From: Cytobacillus sp. FSL H8-0458
GTDB taxonomy: Bacteria; Bacillota; Bacilli; Bacillales; Cytobacillaceae
Direction: 5' to 3'
DNA: 64,000 nt
Assembly: GCF_038002165.1 (NCBI RefSeq)
Contig: NZ_JBBOBR010000001.1
Coordinates: 3,162,001 to 3,226,000 of the forward strand
The notes beneath the pieces were generated by a model. That model was not told the DNA's origin and searched no databases. It was given only the letters and a program-made list of their open reading frames with translations. How positions within the stretch are numbered: position 1 is the stretch's first letter; the number at the start of each line of letters is the position of its first letter. Positions 1-9,306 of the stretch are shown here, piece by piece. The translations under genes were made by a program, and so were the position numbers.

Positions 1-874
1 AGAAATAACTGTAAAGACATTGATCAGCTCCAAAGATTCTAGAATTAAAGATTTTCTTTCTATATTGATTCAAAATAAAGCTGCCCTGGCAGGCGCCATC
101 ATTATTTTTGTTTACCTGTTAATGGCGGCATTTGCACCGCTGCTGGCTCCATATAGCCCATACGAAATTGATTTGGAAAATAAGCTGACTCCTCCATCTG
201 CAGACCATTGGATGGGAACAGATGATAAAGGAAGAGATATTTTAAGCCGGATTCTTTATGGTTCCAGGCTATCAATGGGGGTTGGATTTGCTGCTGTGCT
301 ATTCGGAGCATTTTTCGGAATTATTTTTGGTCTTGTTGCAGGTTATTATGGCAAATGGGTTGACACCATTATCATGAGGATGATGGATGTTATGCTTGCA
401 TTCCCAGGGATTCTTCTTGCCCTAGCCATTATTGCAGCATTGGGTCCAAGTCTGATTAATGTGACCATAGCAGTAGGGGCTTTTTCGGTACCTTTATTTG
501 CCAGGATTGTCCGCGGATCTACTTTAGAAGTAAAGCGCCTTGAGTATATTGATGCAATCCGATCGCTTGGCGCCTCTGATTTTGTCATTATTTTCAAGCA
601 TATTTTCCCGAACATTCTATCACCTATTATTGTTCAAGGGACTCTGCGTTTAGCTACTGCCATTCTATCAGCAGCTGGATTATCATTTCTTGGACTTGGT
701 GCACAGCCGCCTTCTCCTGAATGGGGAACCATGCTCAGCAGCGGGAGGGATTTCTTATTCTCAGCACCATATATCGCTCTGTTCCCTGGTCTCGCTATTT
801 CCATCCTCGTCCTTGGATTTAATATTTTTGGTGATGGCTTACGTGATGCTTTTGATCCTCGGATGAAAAAATAA
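1..874 (+). CDS. ABC importer permease, DppC/OppC type (5' end outside window)
   Basis: This is an inner-membrane permease of a dipeptide/oligopeptide/nickel-type ABC importer. The frame is open to the left edge, and the first in-window start is only a TTG at 20, so the true start probably lies upstream. The visible protein is about 284 residues, slightly short of the usual 300. A first membrane helix is followed by the conserved GTDDKGRDILSR segment, then five further hydrophobic segments. The EAA-type cytoplasmic loop (near DAIRSLGASDF) contacts the ATPases. The C-terminus has GLGAQPPSPEWG and a DGLRDAFDPR ending, both typical of DppC. The partner permease starts 22 bases downstream. The substrate cannot be read from sequence; the neighbourhood suggests a nitrogen compound. 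Confidence 0.9.
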   Translation, partial: EITVKTLISSKDSRIKDFLSILIQNKAALAGAIIIFVYLLMAAFAPLLAPYSPYEIDLENKLTPPSADHWMGTDDKGRDILSRILYGSRLSMGVGFAAVLFGAFFGIIFGLVAGYYGKWVDTIIMRMMDVMLAFPGILLALAIIAALGPSLINVTIAVGAFSVPLFARIVRGSTLEVKRLEYIDAIRSLGASDFVIIFKHIFPNILSPIIVQGTLRLATAILSAAGLSFLGLGAQPPSPEWGTMLSSGRDFLFSAPYIALFPGLAISILVLGFNIFGDGLRDAFDPRMKK

Positions 875-896
875 AAGCTTTGAGGAGGTTACATCT

Positions 897-1817
897 ATGC
901 TGATGTTTATATTACGCCGGATTTTACAAACCATCCCGGTCATTATTGGAGTTACTTTTGTTGTCTTCTTCATTATGCAGCTCGTTCCAGGTGATCCTGC
1001 AGTACTTCTTGCTGGTGAAGGCGCTTCAAAAGAAACAATTGAAGCTATTCGTGAACAGCTTGGATTAAACCAGCCTTTATATATCCAATACTTCGAATAC
1101 TTAACGAATGTGTTTAAGGGGGATTTAGGCGTCTCCTTAAAAAACAGCCAGCCTGTTCTTGATGAAATATTGGTAAGACTGCCAATTACGATTGAACTCG
1201 CCTTCTTTAGCATCATTATCACAATCGTGCTGGGAATGGCAGCAGGTATTATTTCAGCTGTTAAGCCTTATTCTTTGACCGATGTCAGCGTCATGCTTGT
1301 TGCACTCTTAGGCATTTCACTTCCAAGCTTCTGGTTTGGTCTCATGCTTATGTATTTCTTCTCTGTTAAGCTTCAAATTTTGCCTGTTGCAGGATGGGAC
1401 AGTCTGCTCCATGTCATCTTGCCGGCTGTTACTCTTGGAGCAGGCGGTGCAGCAATTGTCGCAAGGATGACCAGGTCGAGCATGCTGGAAGTTATTCGCC
1501 AGGATTATATTCGAACAGCACGTGCAAAAGGGCTTCGCGAGCGAATCATTATTTCTAAACATGCATTAAGAAATGCACTGATCCCAGTGATTACGGTTGT
1601 AGGACTTCAGTTTGGCGCACTCCTTGGCGGTACAGTATTGGTGGAATCGATCTTTGCTATTAATGGACTTGGAAGAATGATTGTCGATGCAATTCGAATG
1701 CGAGATCTGCCAATGGTCCAGGGAGGAGTTCTATTTGCCTCACTTATTTTCGTAGTTGTGAATTTATTTGTAGATGTCTTTTATCGGTTCTTCAATAAAC
1801 GCATTGAGCTAAATTAA
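897..1817 (+). CDS. ABC importer permease, DppB/OppB type
   Basis: This is the second permease of the importer, 306 residues, the normal length for DppB. It starts with ATG after a strong GAGGAGG site. The N-terminus has the family signature LRRILQTIPVIIGVTFVVFF, then the periplasmic PGDPA motif, five more membrane segments and the EAA loop (DYIRTARAKGLRE), which docks on the ATPase subunits. The gene is 22 bases after the first permease and 19 bases before the first ATPase, so the four form one transcript. The order (C-type permease before B-type) is the reverse of the common dppBC order. Family assignment is firm; substrate is unknown. Confidence 0.92.
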   Translation: MLMFILRRILQTIPVIIGVTFVVFFIMQLVPGDPAVLLAGEGASKETIEAIREQLGLNQPLYIQYFEYLTNVFKGDLGVSLKNSQPVLDEILVRLPITIELAFFSIIITIVLGMAAGIISAVKPYSLTDVSVMLVALLGISLPSFWFGLMLMYFFSVKLQILPVAGWDSLLHVILPAVTLGAGGAAIVARMTRSSMLEVIRQDYIRTARAKGLRERIIISKHALRNALIPVITVVGLQFGALLGGTVLVESIFAINGLGRMIVDAIRMRDLPMVQGGVLFASLIFVVVNLFVDVFYRFFNKRIELN

Positions 1818-1836
1818 TTAGGGGTGGTGACTGGAC

Positions 1837-2853
1837 ATGAAAGAAATAAACAAGCCAATACTTGAAGTAAAAGGGTTAAAAACCCATTTCACAACAAAGC
1901 GGGGAGTCAGCAAAGCGGTTGATGGCATCGATTTTACACTGCATAAGGGGGAAACGCTGGGAATTGTAGGTGAATCCGGATGCGGGAAAAGTATGACCTC
2001 CCTCTCCATTCTCCGCCTTATTCCTTCTCCTCCGGGAAAAATTGCCGGGGGTTCCGTTCTTTTTAAAGGAAGAGATTTAGTAACAATGCCAGAGGATGAA
2101 ATGAGAAAAATTCGAGGGAATGAAATATCCATGATTTTTCAGGAGCCGATGACATCCTTAAATCCAGTAATCCCGGTTGGAGAGCAAATTGCAGAAGCTT
2201 TAAGGCTGCACCAAAAGATGGGGAAAAAAGCTGCATGGGATAAATCAGTTGAAATGCTGAAGATGGTTGGAATCCCCTCTCCTGAAAAAAGGGCGAAACA
2301 AGAGCCATTCCAATTGAGCGGCGGGATGCGCCAGCGTGTCATGATTGCTATGGCTCTTGCATGTACACCTGAGGTATTAATAGCAGATGAGCCAACGACT
2401 GCCTTGGATGTTACGATTCAAGCACAAATACTGGAGCTGATAAAAGAGCTGCAAACAAAGATCGGAATGGGTGTTATCATGATTACCCACGATTTGGGAG
2501 TTGTGGCAGAAACTTGTGATAAGGTAGCCGTAATGTATGCCGGCAATATAGTCGAGCATGCTTCCACAGAGCAGATATTTGCTGCTCCAAAGCACCCGTA
2601 TACCCAAGGTTTATTGAACTCATTGCCTAAAATACATGAAGATCAGGAAGAATTAATTACAATAGATGGCAGTGTCCCCAGCCCTTACAATATGCCTGCC
2701 GGATGCCGGTTCGCCTCTCGATGCCCTTATGCGGAAGATATATGTGCTGCTCAACAGCCTGATCTTGTTGCCTATTCTGATGATAGTAAAGTAAGCTGCT
2801 GGAAATACACCGACAAGTGGACTGGCAAAAGAGAGAAAGAAGGGGTTGTCTAA
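1837..2853 (+). CDS. ABC importer ATPase, DppD/OppD type
   Basis: This is a cytoplasmic ATPase that powers the importer, 338 residues, full length. It shows the Walker A motif GESGCGKS, the Q-loop ([10 protein letters not shown]), the ABC signature LSGGMRQRV, Walker B ([12 protein letters not shown]) and the H-loop (ITHDLGVV). The C-terminus has the oligopeptide/dipeptide extension with spaced cysteines ([14 protein letters not shown]), which in relatives such as DppD binds an iron-sulfur cluster. The start follows a GGGGTGG site. Its stop codon lies just ahead of the start of the second ATPase, implying coupled translation. Confidence 0.93.
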   Translation: MKEINKPILEVKGLKTHFTTKRGVSKAVDGIDFTLHKGETLGIVGESGCGKSMTSLSILRLIPSPPGKIAGGSVLFKGRDLVTMPEDEMRKIRGNEISMIFQEPMTSLNPVIPVGEQIAEALRLHQKMGKKAAWDKSVEMLKMVGIPSPEKRAKQEPFQLSGGMRQRVMIAMALACTPEVLIADEPTTALDVTIQAQILELIKELQTKIGMGVIMITHDLGVVAETCDKVAVMYAGNIVEHASTEQIFAAPKHPYTQGLLNSLPKIHEDQEELITIDGSVPSPYNMPAGCRFASRCPYAEDICAAQQPDLVAYSDDSKVSCWKYTDKWTGKREKEGVV

Positions 2854-2854
2854 T

Positions 2855-3850
2855 ATGAACATGGCCGCAGAAAAAAATATCATCCTGCAGGTAGATCGAT
2901 TAAAACAATATTTCCCGGTTAAAAAGGACTCTATCTTCAAGCCAAAGACATATGTAAAGGCGGTAGACGATATTTCATTTGAGCTTTTTGAAGGTGAAAC
3001 ATTAAGTATAGTCGGGGAGTCAGGCTGCGGGAAATCAACAACCGGACGTGCCATTTTAAGGCTTGATGAACCTACTGACGGAAAGGTTCTTTATATGGGG
3101 AAAGATATTTTAACGCTAAATAAAAAGGATATGAGAAAACTTAGAGGTGATTTGCAGGTAATATTTCAAGATCCTTTTGCTTCTCTTAATCCCCGTCAAA
3201 CGGTGAAGCAAATTTTGAATGAAGCCATGGCCATTCAGAATGTGGTTGAAAAATCAAAGCGAAAGGAAAGAATGCTGGAACTGCTGGGCTATGTTGGACT
3301 TCCTCCAGAGGCGCTTGACAGATATCCGCATGAATTCAGCGGCGGCCAGCGCCAGCGCATTGGGATCGCCAGAGCATTGGCCGTCAATCCGAAATTAATC
3401 ATTTGTGATGAAGCTGTATCTGCCCTGGATGTATCTATCCAGGCACAAATTCTCAATCTATTAAAGAAGCTGCAAAAGCAGTTTAAATTGACCTTTCTTT
3501 TTATCTCTCATGACCTTAGCGTCGTCAGGCATATTTCAGACCGGGTTATGGTGATGTATCTGGGAAAAGTGGTTGAGATTGCAGAGAAAAAAGAAATGTT
3601 CGATTCTCCGCTTCACCCGTATACAAAAGCGCTTCTCTCGTCAATTCCAGTCCCGGATCCAACTTTAAAAAGGGACCGTGTTATATTAAAAGGAGATGTA
3701 CCATCGCCAATTGATCCTCCTGGAGGCTGCAGGTTCCATACACGCTGTCCTTTTGCTGCAGAAAAATGCAAACAGGAGGAACCTCCCCTTAGGGAGCTGG
3801 TTAATAATCACTTTGTAAGCTGTCATTTCGCTGAAACTCTTCCAGTTTAA
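2855..3850 (+). CDS. ABC importer ATPase, DppF/OppF type
   Basis: This is the partner ATPase, 331 residues from the ATG at 2855. A TTG at 2846 would add three residues, but the ATG sits better behind the AAGGGG site. Motifs are Walker [10 protein letters not shown], signature FSGGQRQRIG, Walker B LIICDEAVSALD and the H-loop ISHDLSVV, plus the oligopeptide C-terminal extension with cysteines (CRFHTRCPFAAEKC). Together with the DppD-type subunit it would form the heterodimeric motor. It is the last gene of the transporter set and is followed by a clear terminator, so the two-component system downstream has its own promoter or depends on read-through. Confidence 0.93.
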   Translation: MNMAAEKNIILQVDRLKQYFPVKKDSIFKPKTYVKAVDDISFELFEGETLSIVGESGCGKSTTGRAILRLDEPTDGKVLYMGKDILTLNKKDMRKLRGDLQVIFQDPFASLNPRQTVKQILNEAMAIQNVVEKSKRKERMLELLGYVGLPPEALDRYPHEFSGGQRQRIGIARALAVNPKLIICDEAVSALDVSIQAQILNLLKKLQKQFKLTFLFISHDLSVVRHISDRVMVMYLGKVVEIAEKKEMFDSPLHPYTKALLSSIPVPDPTLKRDRVILKGDVPSPIDPPGGCRFHTRCPFAAEKCKQEEPPLRELVNNHFVSCHFAETLPV

Positions 3851-3884
3851 TACAAATACCTCTATTTTGTATAAAATGTTATAT

Positions 3885-3926
3885 TAAAAAAGGGATAGGT
3901 TATGATACCTCCCTTTTTTAATACTT
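3885..3926 (+). terminator. Rho-independent terminator after the ABC transporter genes
   Basis: A TAAAAAAGGGA arm (3885-3895) pairs with TCCCTTTTTTA (3910-3920), with an inner AGGT/ACCT extension. The 3' arm supplies the T-run. It lies 35 bases after the second ATPase. Confidence 0.8.
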
Positions 3927-3943
3927 AAGGAGAAACGAACCGC

Positions 3944-4714
3944 ATGCTGCCTATTGAATCATTCTCCATATACATTATGTTTTGTGTTCTGGTTCCACTG
4001 GCAGGAGCCTTTACCCTGCTATTTTTATTTGTTTTTGAAAAAAGAATTGATTTACTTGAGAAGCAAAAAAGAGAAATAGCGCTGGAAAGTGAATTACAGA
4101 CAGCTTTATACAATCAATTAAACCAGGAAATCCAGCCGCATTTCTTTTTTAATACTCTAAACTCAATCCTGGCTCTAGCCAGGCTCGACCGCAAAGAAGA
4201 ATTGATACGGTCCATTGAAACCCTTTCAAAACTCCTGAAATTTAAATATCGGACTTTAAATAACTTTATTTCCATTGAAGATGAACTTACTTATGTTAAT
4301 TACTATCTGGAGATACAAAAAACTAGATTTAGAGATCGTCTTCATTATGAAATTCAATTGGATAACCATGTGAATAAAGCCATTATCATACCCTTTTTAA
4401 TACAAACTCTTGTGGAAAATGCTTTTAAGCATGCCTTTGAAAGACATATTGGCGAGGCTTTATTAAAAATAAAAGTAATAAAGATCGAATCATCCATTCA
4501 TGTTTCAGTGTGGAACAATTCCATAGAGCGCTATGAAACAGGCCCCCTGGATGGCGGGGTGGGGCTGGAGAATATAAAAAGAAGACTTGAGCTATTATTC
4601 CCCCATGATGAAACTTCTGTTCAATTAAAAGACCAGGGGGACGGAACAGCTGTTTTGGCAATATTCCCCCACGTTATTTTGTCAGAAAAATTGGAAGGAG
4701 AAAGGATGCAATGA
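3944..4714 (+). CDS. Sensor histidine kinase, LytS/YesM-like, one membrane segment
   Basis: This is a membrane-anchored sensor kinase of 256 residues. A single hydrophobic segment (about residues 8-31) leads into a short coiled region and the His_kinase domain, with phospho-acceptor His66 in QPHFFFNTLNS. The ATPase domain has the N box VENAFKHA and the G box GGVGLENIKRRL. There is no extracellular sensor domain, so the signal may come from the membrane or from a partner such as the symporter encoded two genes later. The stop overlaps the start of the response regulator (ATGA), a sign of coupled translation. Confidence 0.88.
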   Translation: MLPIESFSIYIMFCVLVPLAGAFTLLFLFVFEKRIDLLEKQKREIALESELQTALYNQLNQEIQPHFFFNTLNSILALARLDRKEELIRSIETLSKLLKFKYRTLNNFISIEDELTYVNYYLEIQKTRFRDRLHYEIQLDNHVNKAIIIPFLIQTLVENAFKHAFERHIGEALLKIKVIKIESSIHVSVWNNSIERYETGPLDGGVGLENIKRRLELLFPHDETSVQLKDQGDGTAVLAIFPHVILSEKLEGERMQ

Positions 4715-5403
4715 ATATTTTGCTTGTAGATGATGAACTTATCGAACTGGAACAGCTGGAATATCTCATCAAAAAGAAATTTCCCAATTGGATTCTTTAT
4801 AAGGCTCAGGATGCCTCTCAAGCTCTTCAAATTATAAAGAAGCATGACATCTTTCTTGCTTTCCTTGATATTCAGCTCCCAGGCAAATCAGGGTTAGATT
4901 TAGCTATGGAGCTTTCCTCAGCTGGTGACATTGATTTAATCATGGTTACAGCTTATCAAAATTTTGATTATATTCAAAAATCACTCAGACTTGGGGTAAT
5001 TGATTATATTACAAAGCCCGTCATTGAAGAGGAATTAATGAGCGTATTGCGAAGGTACGAACGAATCGGCAGTTACTCTGAGCAAATTGTTAAGGCTTTG
5101 CAAATTATTCAAAAGGAATACAATGAAAAACTAACTTTAAATTATTTAGCATCTAAGATTCATATCAATTCAGCTTATCTGAGCAGAAAGTTTCATGAGG
5201 AAGTAGGAATGGGGTTTTCCGAATACTTAAATGACTTTCGATTAAAACATGCACAAAAAATGCTGATTGAAAGTCCTGAATTAAGCATTAGCAGTATTTC
5301 AGAAAAGTGCGGCTTTAACAGTCAGCACTACTTTAGTCAAATCTTTCGGAAAATGACTGGCCTATCGCCAAGGGATTACCGCCTGAAGGAGACTTCACAA
5401 TGA
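4711..5403 (+). CDS. Response regulator, receiver plus AraC-type DNA-binding domain
   Basis: This is a transcription factor of 230 residues. The receiver domain has the acidic pair VDDE, phospho-acceptor Asp53 (LDIQLPG), the switch Thr and Lys in DYITKP. The C-terminal half is an AraC/XylS two-helix domain (LASKIHINSAYLSRKFHEEVG and ISEKCGFNSQHYFSQIFRKMTG). This is the YesN type, shorter than the usual 500-residue members. It overlaps the kinase upstream and the symporter downstream by 4 bases each. Likely targets are the neighbouring transport and catabolic operons; that is an inference from position. Confidence 0.9.
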   Translation: MNILLVDDELIELEQLEYLIKKKFPNWILYKAQDASQALQIIKKHDIFLAFLDIQLPGKSGLDLAMELSSAGDIDLIMVTAYQNFDYIQKSLRLGVIDYITKPVIEEELMSVLRRYERIGSYSEQIVKALQIIQKEYNEKLTLNYLASKIHINSAYLSRKFHEEVGMGFSEYLNDFRLKHAQKMLIESPELSISSISEKCGFNSQHYFSQIFRKMTGLSPRDYRLKETSQ

Positions 5404-6713
5404 AGAAAACCGATTTTCAATACTATATTGGCGGGGCATTCCAGCTCGGAATCGGTTTTGGTGTAGTGAGTCTTTTGTCCAGATGGGTAACAGGCAATAC
5501 CATTCTTTCATCGCCCGAAACATTAATAAAGTACGGACTAACCGGGGGAATCGGCTATTCGCTTATGGGGGCACTTGCACTCATCTTATTTGGAATATTA
5601 GCAAAAAAGATTCGAGATCGGTTTCACGACCATCAAACGATTGGAGATGTATTGCGCGAAAGATTGACTCCACGCGGCTACTGGTTCATGATCTCTATTC
5701 TTCTTGTGATTAGTCTTCATTCTATATTTGTTCAGGCTATGGGTGCAGGAATCCTCCTGCACATGATTTTTCCCCTGCCTGTTTTTTCTGGTATGGTTTT
5801 CTTTTTATTGTTTTGTTTTTTTATTGGGGGAGCAGGAGGCATGCAAAGAATTCATCAACTTGCAGGCATTAATGTTGTGCTCATATTCAGCGCTGTCATC
5901 ATCATCCCTGTTTACTTTTATATCCAGGAAGGTGTATATCCTGTTTATGAAGGCATTAAATTATATCATCCATACATACTTTATGTTAAAAACACCGAAG
6001 CTATTTTGTTTATTTTCACAGCCATTTTAATTGGCTTTGGACAAGTGATTATCGATCGTGCCTCATGGCAAAGGGTTTTTATTATAAAAAAAGAAAAGCT
6101 GAGAATTACGTTTACATTAGCGGGTTTAATATGGGCAACTATTCCTCTTGCATTATCATCATTGATCATGATTATTATTTTTGGAAGAAGCTATGATTCC
6201 ATATCTTCTTTGTTATTTGAGTTAATAGGAAAAATCAATTCAACTTTGCTTATTGTTTTATTTGTCCTATTTTGCTTCAGTGCCATTTCATCTGCCATTA
6301 GTGCAGAATTACACGCTATTGTCACATTAATCATTAAAAATATCGCAGGTATGCTTCGCCCTCTCAGCAATAAAGAAAAATGGGGATTCACCTATCTGTT
6401 TTCCGGAGCCATTTGTCTATTATTACTTATTATCGTTAGTATCTTGCCTCCATCCCCTATTGAACTGCTGTTTTTTTTCGGTAATATTTATGCTTCCATG
6501 ATCGTTCCAATGCTGTACATTATACTAGGGAGCAAAACCTTGCCTGCCCTTATTCCCCTTGCTTCTATTATTGGGACTGCCGGGGGATTTGCAGCTTTGC
6601 CTATTACGGAAAATATTCTTACGATTTGGATCAGCTTTTCTCTGTCCAGCTTAATTTGCTTAAGTTATTTCATTTACAATCTATTAAGAACGAAGCTGAC
6701 TATGAACGTCTAG
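5400..6713 (+). CDS. Sodium:solute symporter family transporter
   Basis: This is an integral membrane transporter of 437 residues with about 12 hydrophobic segments. The N-terminal fold with conserved glycines (GIGFGVVSLLSRWVTGN) and the cytoplasmic motif DRASWQRVF are typical of the sodium:solute symporter superfamily, where related members carry urea, nucleobases or organic acids. It is translationally coupled to the two-component system, so it may be regulated by it or act as its co-sensor. The gene ends the operon and is followed by a terminator shared with the convergent catabolic genes. The exact substrate cannot be assigned. Confidence 0.8.
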   Translation: MKKTDFQYYIGGAFQLGIGFGVVSLLSRWVTGNTILSSPETLIKYGLTGGIGYSLMGALALILFGILAKKIRDRFHDHQTIGDVLRERLTPRGYWFMISILLVISLHSIFVQAMGAGILLHMIFPLPVFSGMVFFLLFCFFIGGAGGMQRIHQLAGINVVLIFSAVIIIPVYFYIQEGVYPVYEGIKLYHPYILYVKNTEAILFIFTAILIGFGQVIIDRASWQRVFIIKKEKLRITFTLAGLIWATIPLALSSLIMIIIFGRSYDSISSLLFELIGKINSTLLIVLFVLFCFSAISSAISAELHAIVTLIIKNIAGMLRPLSNKEKWGFTYLFSGAICLLLLIIVSILPPSPIELLFFFGNIYASMIVPMLYIILGSKTLPALIPLASIIGTAGGFAALPITENILTIWISFSLSSLICLSYFIYNLLRTKLTMNV

Positions 6714-6758
6714 CCGGGGCACCTTTTTTATTATGAATATATATCGTGTTCATTTCTG

Positions 6759-6806
6759 CATATCGCTCTCTTCCAGAAAATCCGGCTTAGAGCGATATGT
6801 TTTTTA
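6759..6806. terminator. Bidirectional terminator between convergent operons
   Basis: CATATCGCTCT (6759-6769) pairs perfectly with AGAGCGATATG (6789-6799), followed by TTTTTT on the plus strand. It separates the symporter gene from the minus-strand cupin gene. Confidence 0.85.
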
Positions 6807-6819
6807 TAAGACTGCAGAT

Positions 6820-7188
6820 TTAATATCTTGTAATATCCATTGGCAGAGAACCAGCAGCAAATCCAACAAATAAAAATCTATCCTTACCTGTATTGCGCAT
6901 TCCATGAATCTGATTAGGCTTAGCAAGAATCACCATGCCTTTACTTATTTGAATTTCATTCTCCAAGTCAGGAAAGTAGGTTCCTGTTCCCTCCATACAA
7001 ACCCACATATCATCTACATTTGAGTGAGAATGCAAGTATACCTCCTGTCCTGGTTCCAGACACCAGACAGCTCCCACTGTTTTATCAGTTTCATAAAAAT
7101 AGTTCTTTTGCGGTTTCTCAGGATCGAACTTTGCTATTTTATCGATTTCAAAGACTCTTTCTTCCATAATCTTCTGTATGTTTGGCAC
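6820..7188 (-). CDS. Small single-domain cupin protein
   Basis: This is a cytoplasmic protein of 122 residues, reading from a GTG at 7188 placed 7-8 bases after a strong AGGAGAGGAG site. A longer frame exists upstream but lies in the coding region of the next gene. The cupin_2 barrel shows HSHSNVDDMWVCMEGTG and PNQIHGMRN, supplying metal-binding histidines. It is the last gene of the ureide operon, 26 bases after the ureidoglycine aminohydrolase gene. A role in ureide metabolism, for example on an unstable ureidoglycine or ureidoglycolate intermediate, is inferred from position only. Confidence 0.8.
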   Translation of the reverse strand: MPNIQKIMEERVFEIDKIAKFDPEKPQKNYFYETDKTVGAVWCLEPGQEVYLHSHSNVDDMWVCMEGTGTYFPDLENEIQISKGMVILAKPNQIHGMRNTGKDRFLFVGFAAGSLPMDITRY

Positions 7189-7214
7189 CGCTAATTCTCC
7201 TCTCCTGAAATTTT

Positions 7215-7979
7215 TTATAGTTCTGCGTCCCGATTGCAATCTTTTGAGTAGACATATGTTAAATTTTCTCTCCCTACAGCATACGCGGCCTGGTGAACAT
7301 AAGGGCCCATGAAAATATAATCGCCTTTTTTGACTGGGATCCACTTGTTATCGAGATTATACATCCCTTCCCCGGAAAGGATATATGCTCCATGTTCCTG
7401 AACATGTGTTTCAATAAACGGGTGGCTCGCAGCAGGATCGAACGAAAGGATATGAAAATTCATATCAAAATCTAAATCAGCAGGCAGCAGATCTTTAATG
7501 TTTACATTATGCATATCATCGTAATTCCTGAATTCTATCTTATTTGCATGTCCTGATATAACCCAAGGCTTCCGCCCTTCAAGAGGTCGATATTTCTGCT
7601 TGTATAAAAAGAGCTTAGAATCCCCATCATTCATATTTTCCAAATACATTTTCACTCCCGGCGGACAATAAAGGTATCCGCTTTCCTCCAGGATAAATTC
7701 TTTTTCCTCTGCAGAAGCTTTTACTTGTCCCTCCAATATGTAAACAAATGTCTGTACTCCTTCCTGTCCGCCGAAACCTTCTTTATTTCCGCCTCCTTTT
7801 TTCATTGTCACATAATAGTCAACAAAGCTTGCCCCAAGCTTAGGAGAACCTAAAATAGAAATAAGGCAATGATGAAATCCAGGAATAACATTGTTCACTA
7901 ATCCTTCAGGTGCAATTAAGGCATACTTCCCATGTTCTATTACAGACCTGCTTGATAATAAATCTTTTGGATAGCCCAT
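7215..7979 (-). CDS. allE: (S)-ureidoglycine aminohydrolase, bicupin
   Basis: This is a manganese-dependent bicupin enzyme of 254 residues that removes ammonia from (S)-ureidoglycine to give (S)-ureidoglycolate, the step after allantoate breakdown. The C-terminal cupin carries the metal ligands in ETHVQEHGAYILSGEG and the Gln/His pair in YVHQAAY, as known for AllE/YlbA/UGlyAH. The N-terminal cupin (FVYILEGQV, YCPPGVK) is the non-catalytic half. It follows allC by 21 bases, and the order allB-allC-allE matches the reaction order. Confidence 0.9.
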   Translation of the reverse strand: MGYPKDLLSSRSVIEHGKYALIAPEGLVNNVIPGFHHCLISILGSPKLGASFVDYYVTMKKGGGNKEGFGGQEGVQTFVYILEGQVKASAEEKEFILEESGYLYCPPGVKMYLENMNDGDSKLFLYKQKYRPLEGRKPWVISGHANKIEFRNYDDMHNVNIKDLLPADLDFDMNFHILSFDPAASHPFIETHVQEHGAYILSGEGMYNLDNKWIPVKKGDYIFMGPYVHQAAYAVGRENLTYVYSKDCNRDAEL

Positions 7980-8000
7980 ACATAACTCCCCTTTTCATGA

Positions 8001-9263
8001 TTATTTATAAGCCAGTTCATATAACGTGCTGATCAGTGCTTTAACTCCTTCGGCTAAATCAGCAGGCGCAGTATATTCACCAGGGTTATGGCTAATGCCC
8101 TTTTTACTCGGCACAAATAGCATAGCCGCCGGAATGGAGGCTGCAAAAATTTGTGCATCATGGCCTGCACCACTATGCATTACTTTATAGCTCAAATTTT
8201 TTTCCTTGCACTTCTTCTCAATTATTTCCGTAATTTCAGGATCCATTGGGACCGGATCTGTATCAAGCCATTTTTCAATGACCGTTTCAACCCCATGCTC
8301 TCGTGATATATCATTTATTTTTTCTATAAATCTTTCAGTAAAATGGGATATTGTATTTTTATCAATATGGCGCAGATCTAAAGTAAACGCAGCTTTTCCC
8401 GGCACCACATTTGCAATGTTAGGTGAAATATCAACCCTCCCGACGGTTGCTACCAGCGGGTCACCATATTGATCTGCCATATTAAGTGTTTCATATATCA
8501 TTTGGCTGGCAGCATACACAGCATCTCTGCGATATCCCATGGGTGTTGTTCCAGCATGATTGGCTTGACCTTTTACTTCAATTGTAAAACGCCTTTGCCC
8601 AACGATGCATTTCACAATACCAACAGATTTTTTCTCAGTTTCAAGAACATTTCCCTGTTCGACGTGGACTTCTACGAATACCTTCAAATCCTGCCGTGGA
8701 GATAGGGTTTCATCCCTAAATCTGAACCCTGCCTCATTTATGGCGTCAGAAAAAATTATTCCATTTGAATCTGCAAGATTTTCAACATCCTTTTTATATG
8801 CGCATCCTGCAATATTTTTTGAACCCCAAAAGCAATAAGGAAATCTGCTTCCTTCTTCTTCTGCCAGTGAAACAACCTCGAGATTGCGCTCTGGAGTCCC
8901 ATAATGATCTTTTAAATAAATTAAGGCCAGTACTCCAGCTACAATGCCAAATTGCCCGTCAAAAAGCCCGCCATTTTTCACGGTATCTATATGGGACCCA
9001 GTTAGAACGGTCTCTGTCTGATTTACTCCCTTTAATATCCCACTCAGATTTCCCACTTCATCAAACTTTACTTCCAAACCCTCGTCTTCCATCCATCTTT
9101 TTAAAGCTTGCTGAGTATCCGTCCATTGCTGGGAGTATAACAGACGGGTAATTCCTCCTTCCGGGTCCTTTGCAAATGAACCCAGCCATTCAAGCCTGTT
9201 CACAATATGTTTTGCTAAATTTTCATATTCAAGTTTCCCCTGCAAATTGATTAAGTCTGTCAT
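8001..9263 (-). CDS. allC: Allantoate amidohydrolase (M20 family)
   Basis: This cytoplasmic metal-dependent hydrolase of 420 residues converts allantoate to ureidoglycine, CO2 and ammonia. Its M20/carbamoylase metal-site motifs are GSHIDTVKNGGLFDG, the catalytic Glu pair in LAEEEGSRF, EVHVEQG and the C-terminal GAGHDAQ. The central lid domain for dimerisation is present (ANHAGTTPMGYRRDA). Length is normal for AllC. Related N-carbamoyl-L-amino-acid hydrolases look similar, but the flanking allB and allE genes favour allantoate. Confidence 0.9.
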   Translation of the reverse strand: MTDLINLQGKLEYENLAKHIVNRLEWLGSFAKDPEGGITRLLYSQQWTDTQQALKRWMEDEGLEVKFDEVGNLSGILKGVNQTETVLTGSHIDTVKNGGLFDGQFGIVAGVLALIYLKDHYGTPERNLEVVSLAEEEGSRFPYCFWGSKNIAGCAYKKDVENLADSNGIIFSDAINEAGFRFRDETLSPRQDLKVFVEVHVEQGNVLETEKKSVGIVKCIVGQRRFTIEVKGQANHAGTTPMGYRRDAVYAASQMIYETLNMADQYGDPLVATVGRVDISPNIANVVPGKAAFTLDLRHIDKNTISHFTERFIEKINDISREHGVETVIEKWLDTDPVPMDPEITEIIEKKCKEKNLSYKVMHSGAGHDAQIFAASIPAAMLFVPSKKGISHNPGEYTAPADLAEGVKALISTLYELAYK

Positions 9264-9306
9264 CCCAAATTCCCCTATCTATAATCTGTCTGCGGACTTT
9301 TTGATT

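Noticed and set aside
5483-5713. Second frame inside the symporter gene
   Set aside because: It is a shadow frame fully inside a well-supported membrane protein gene and has no ribosome site.
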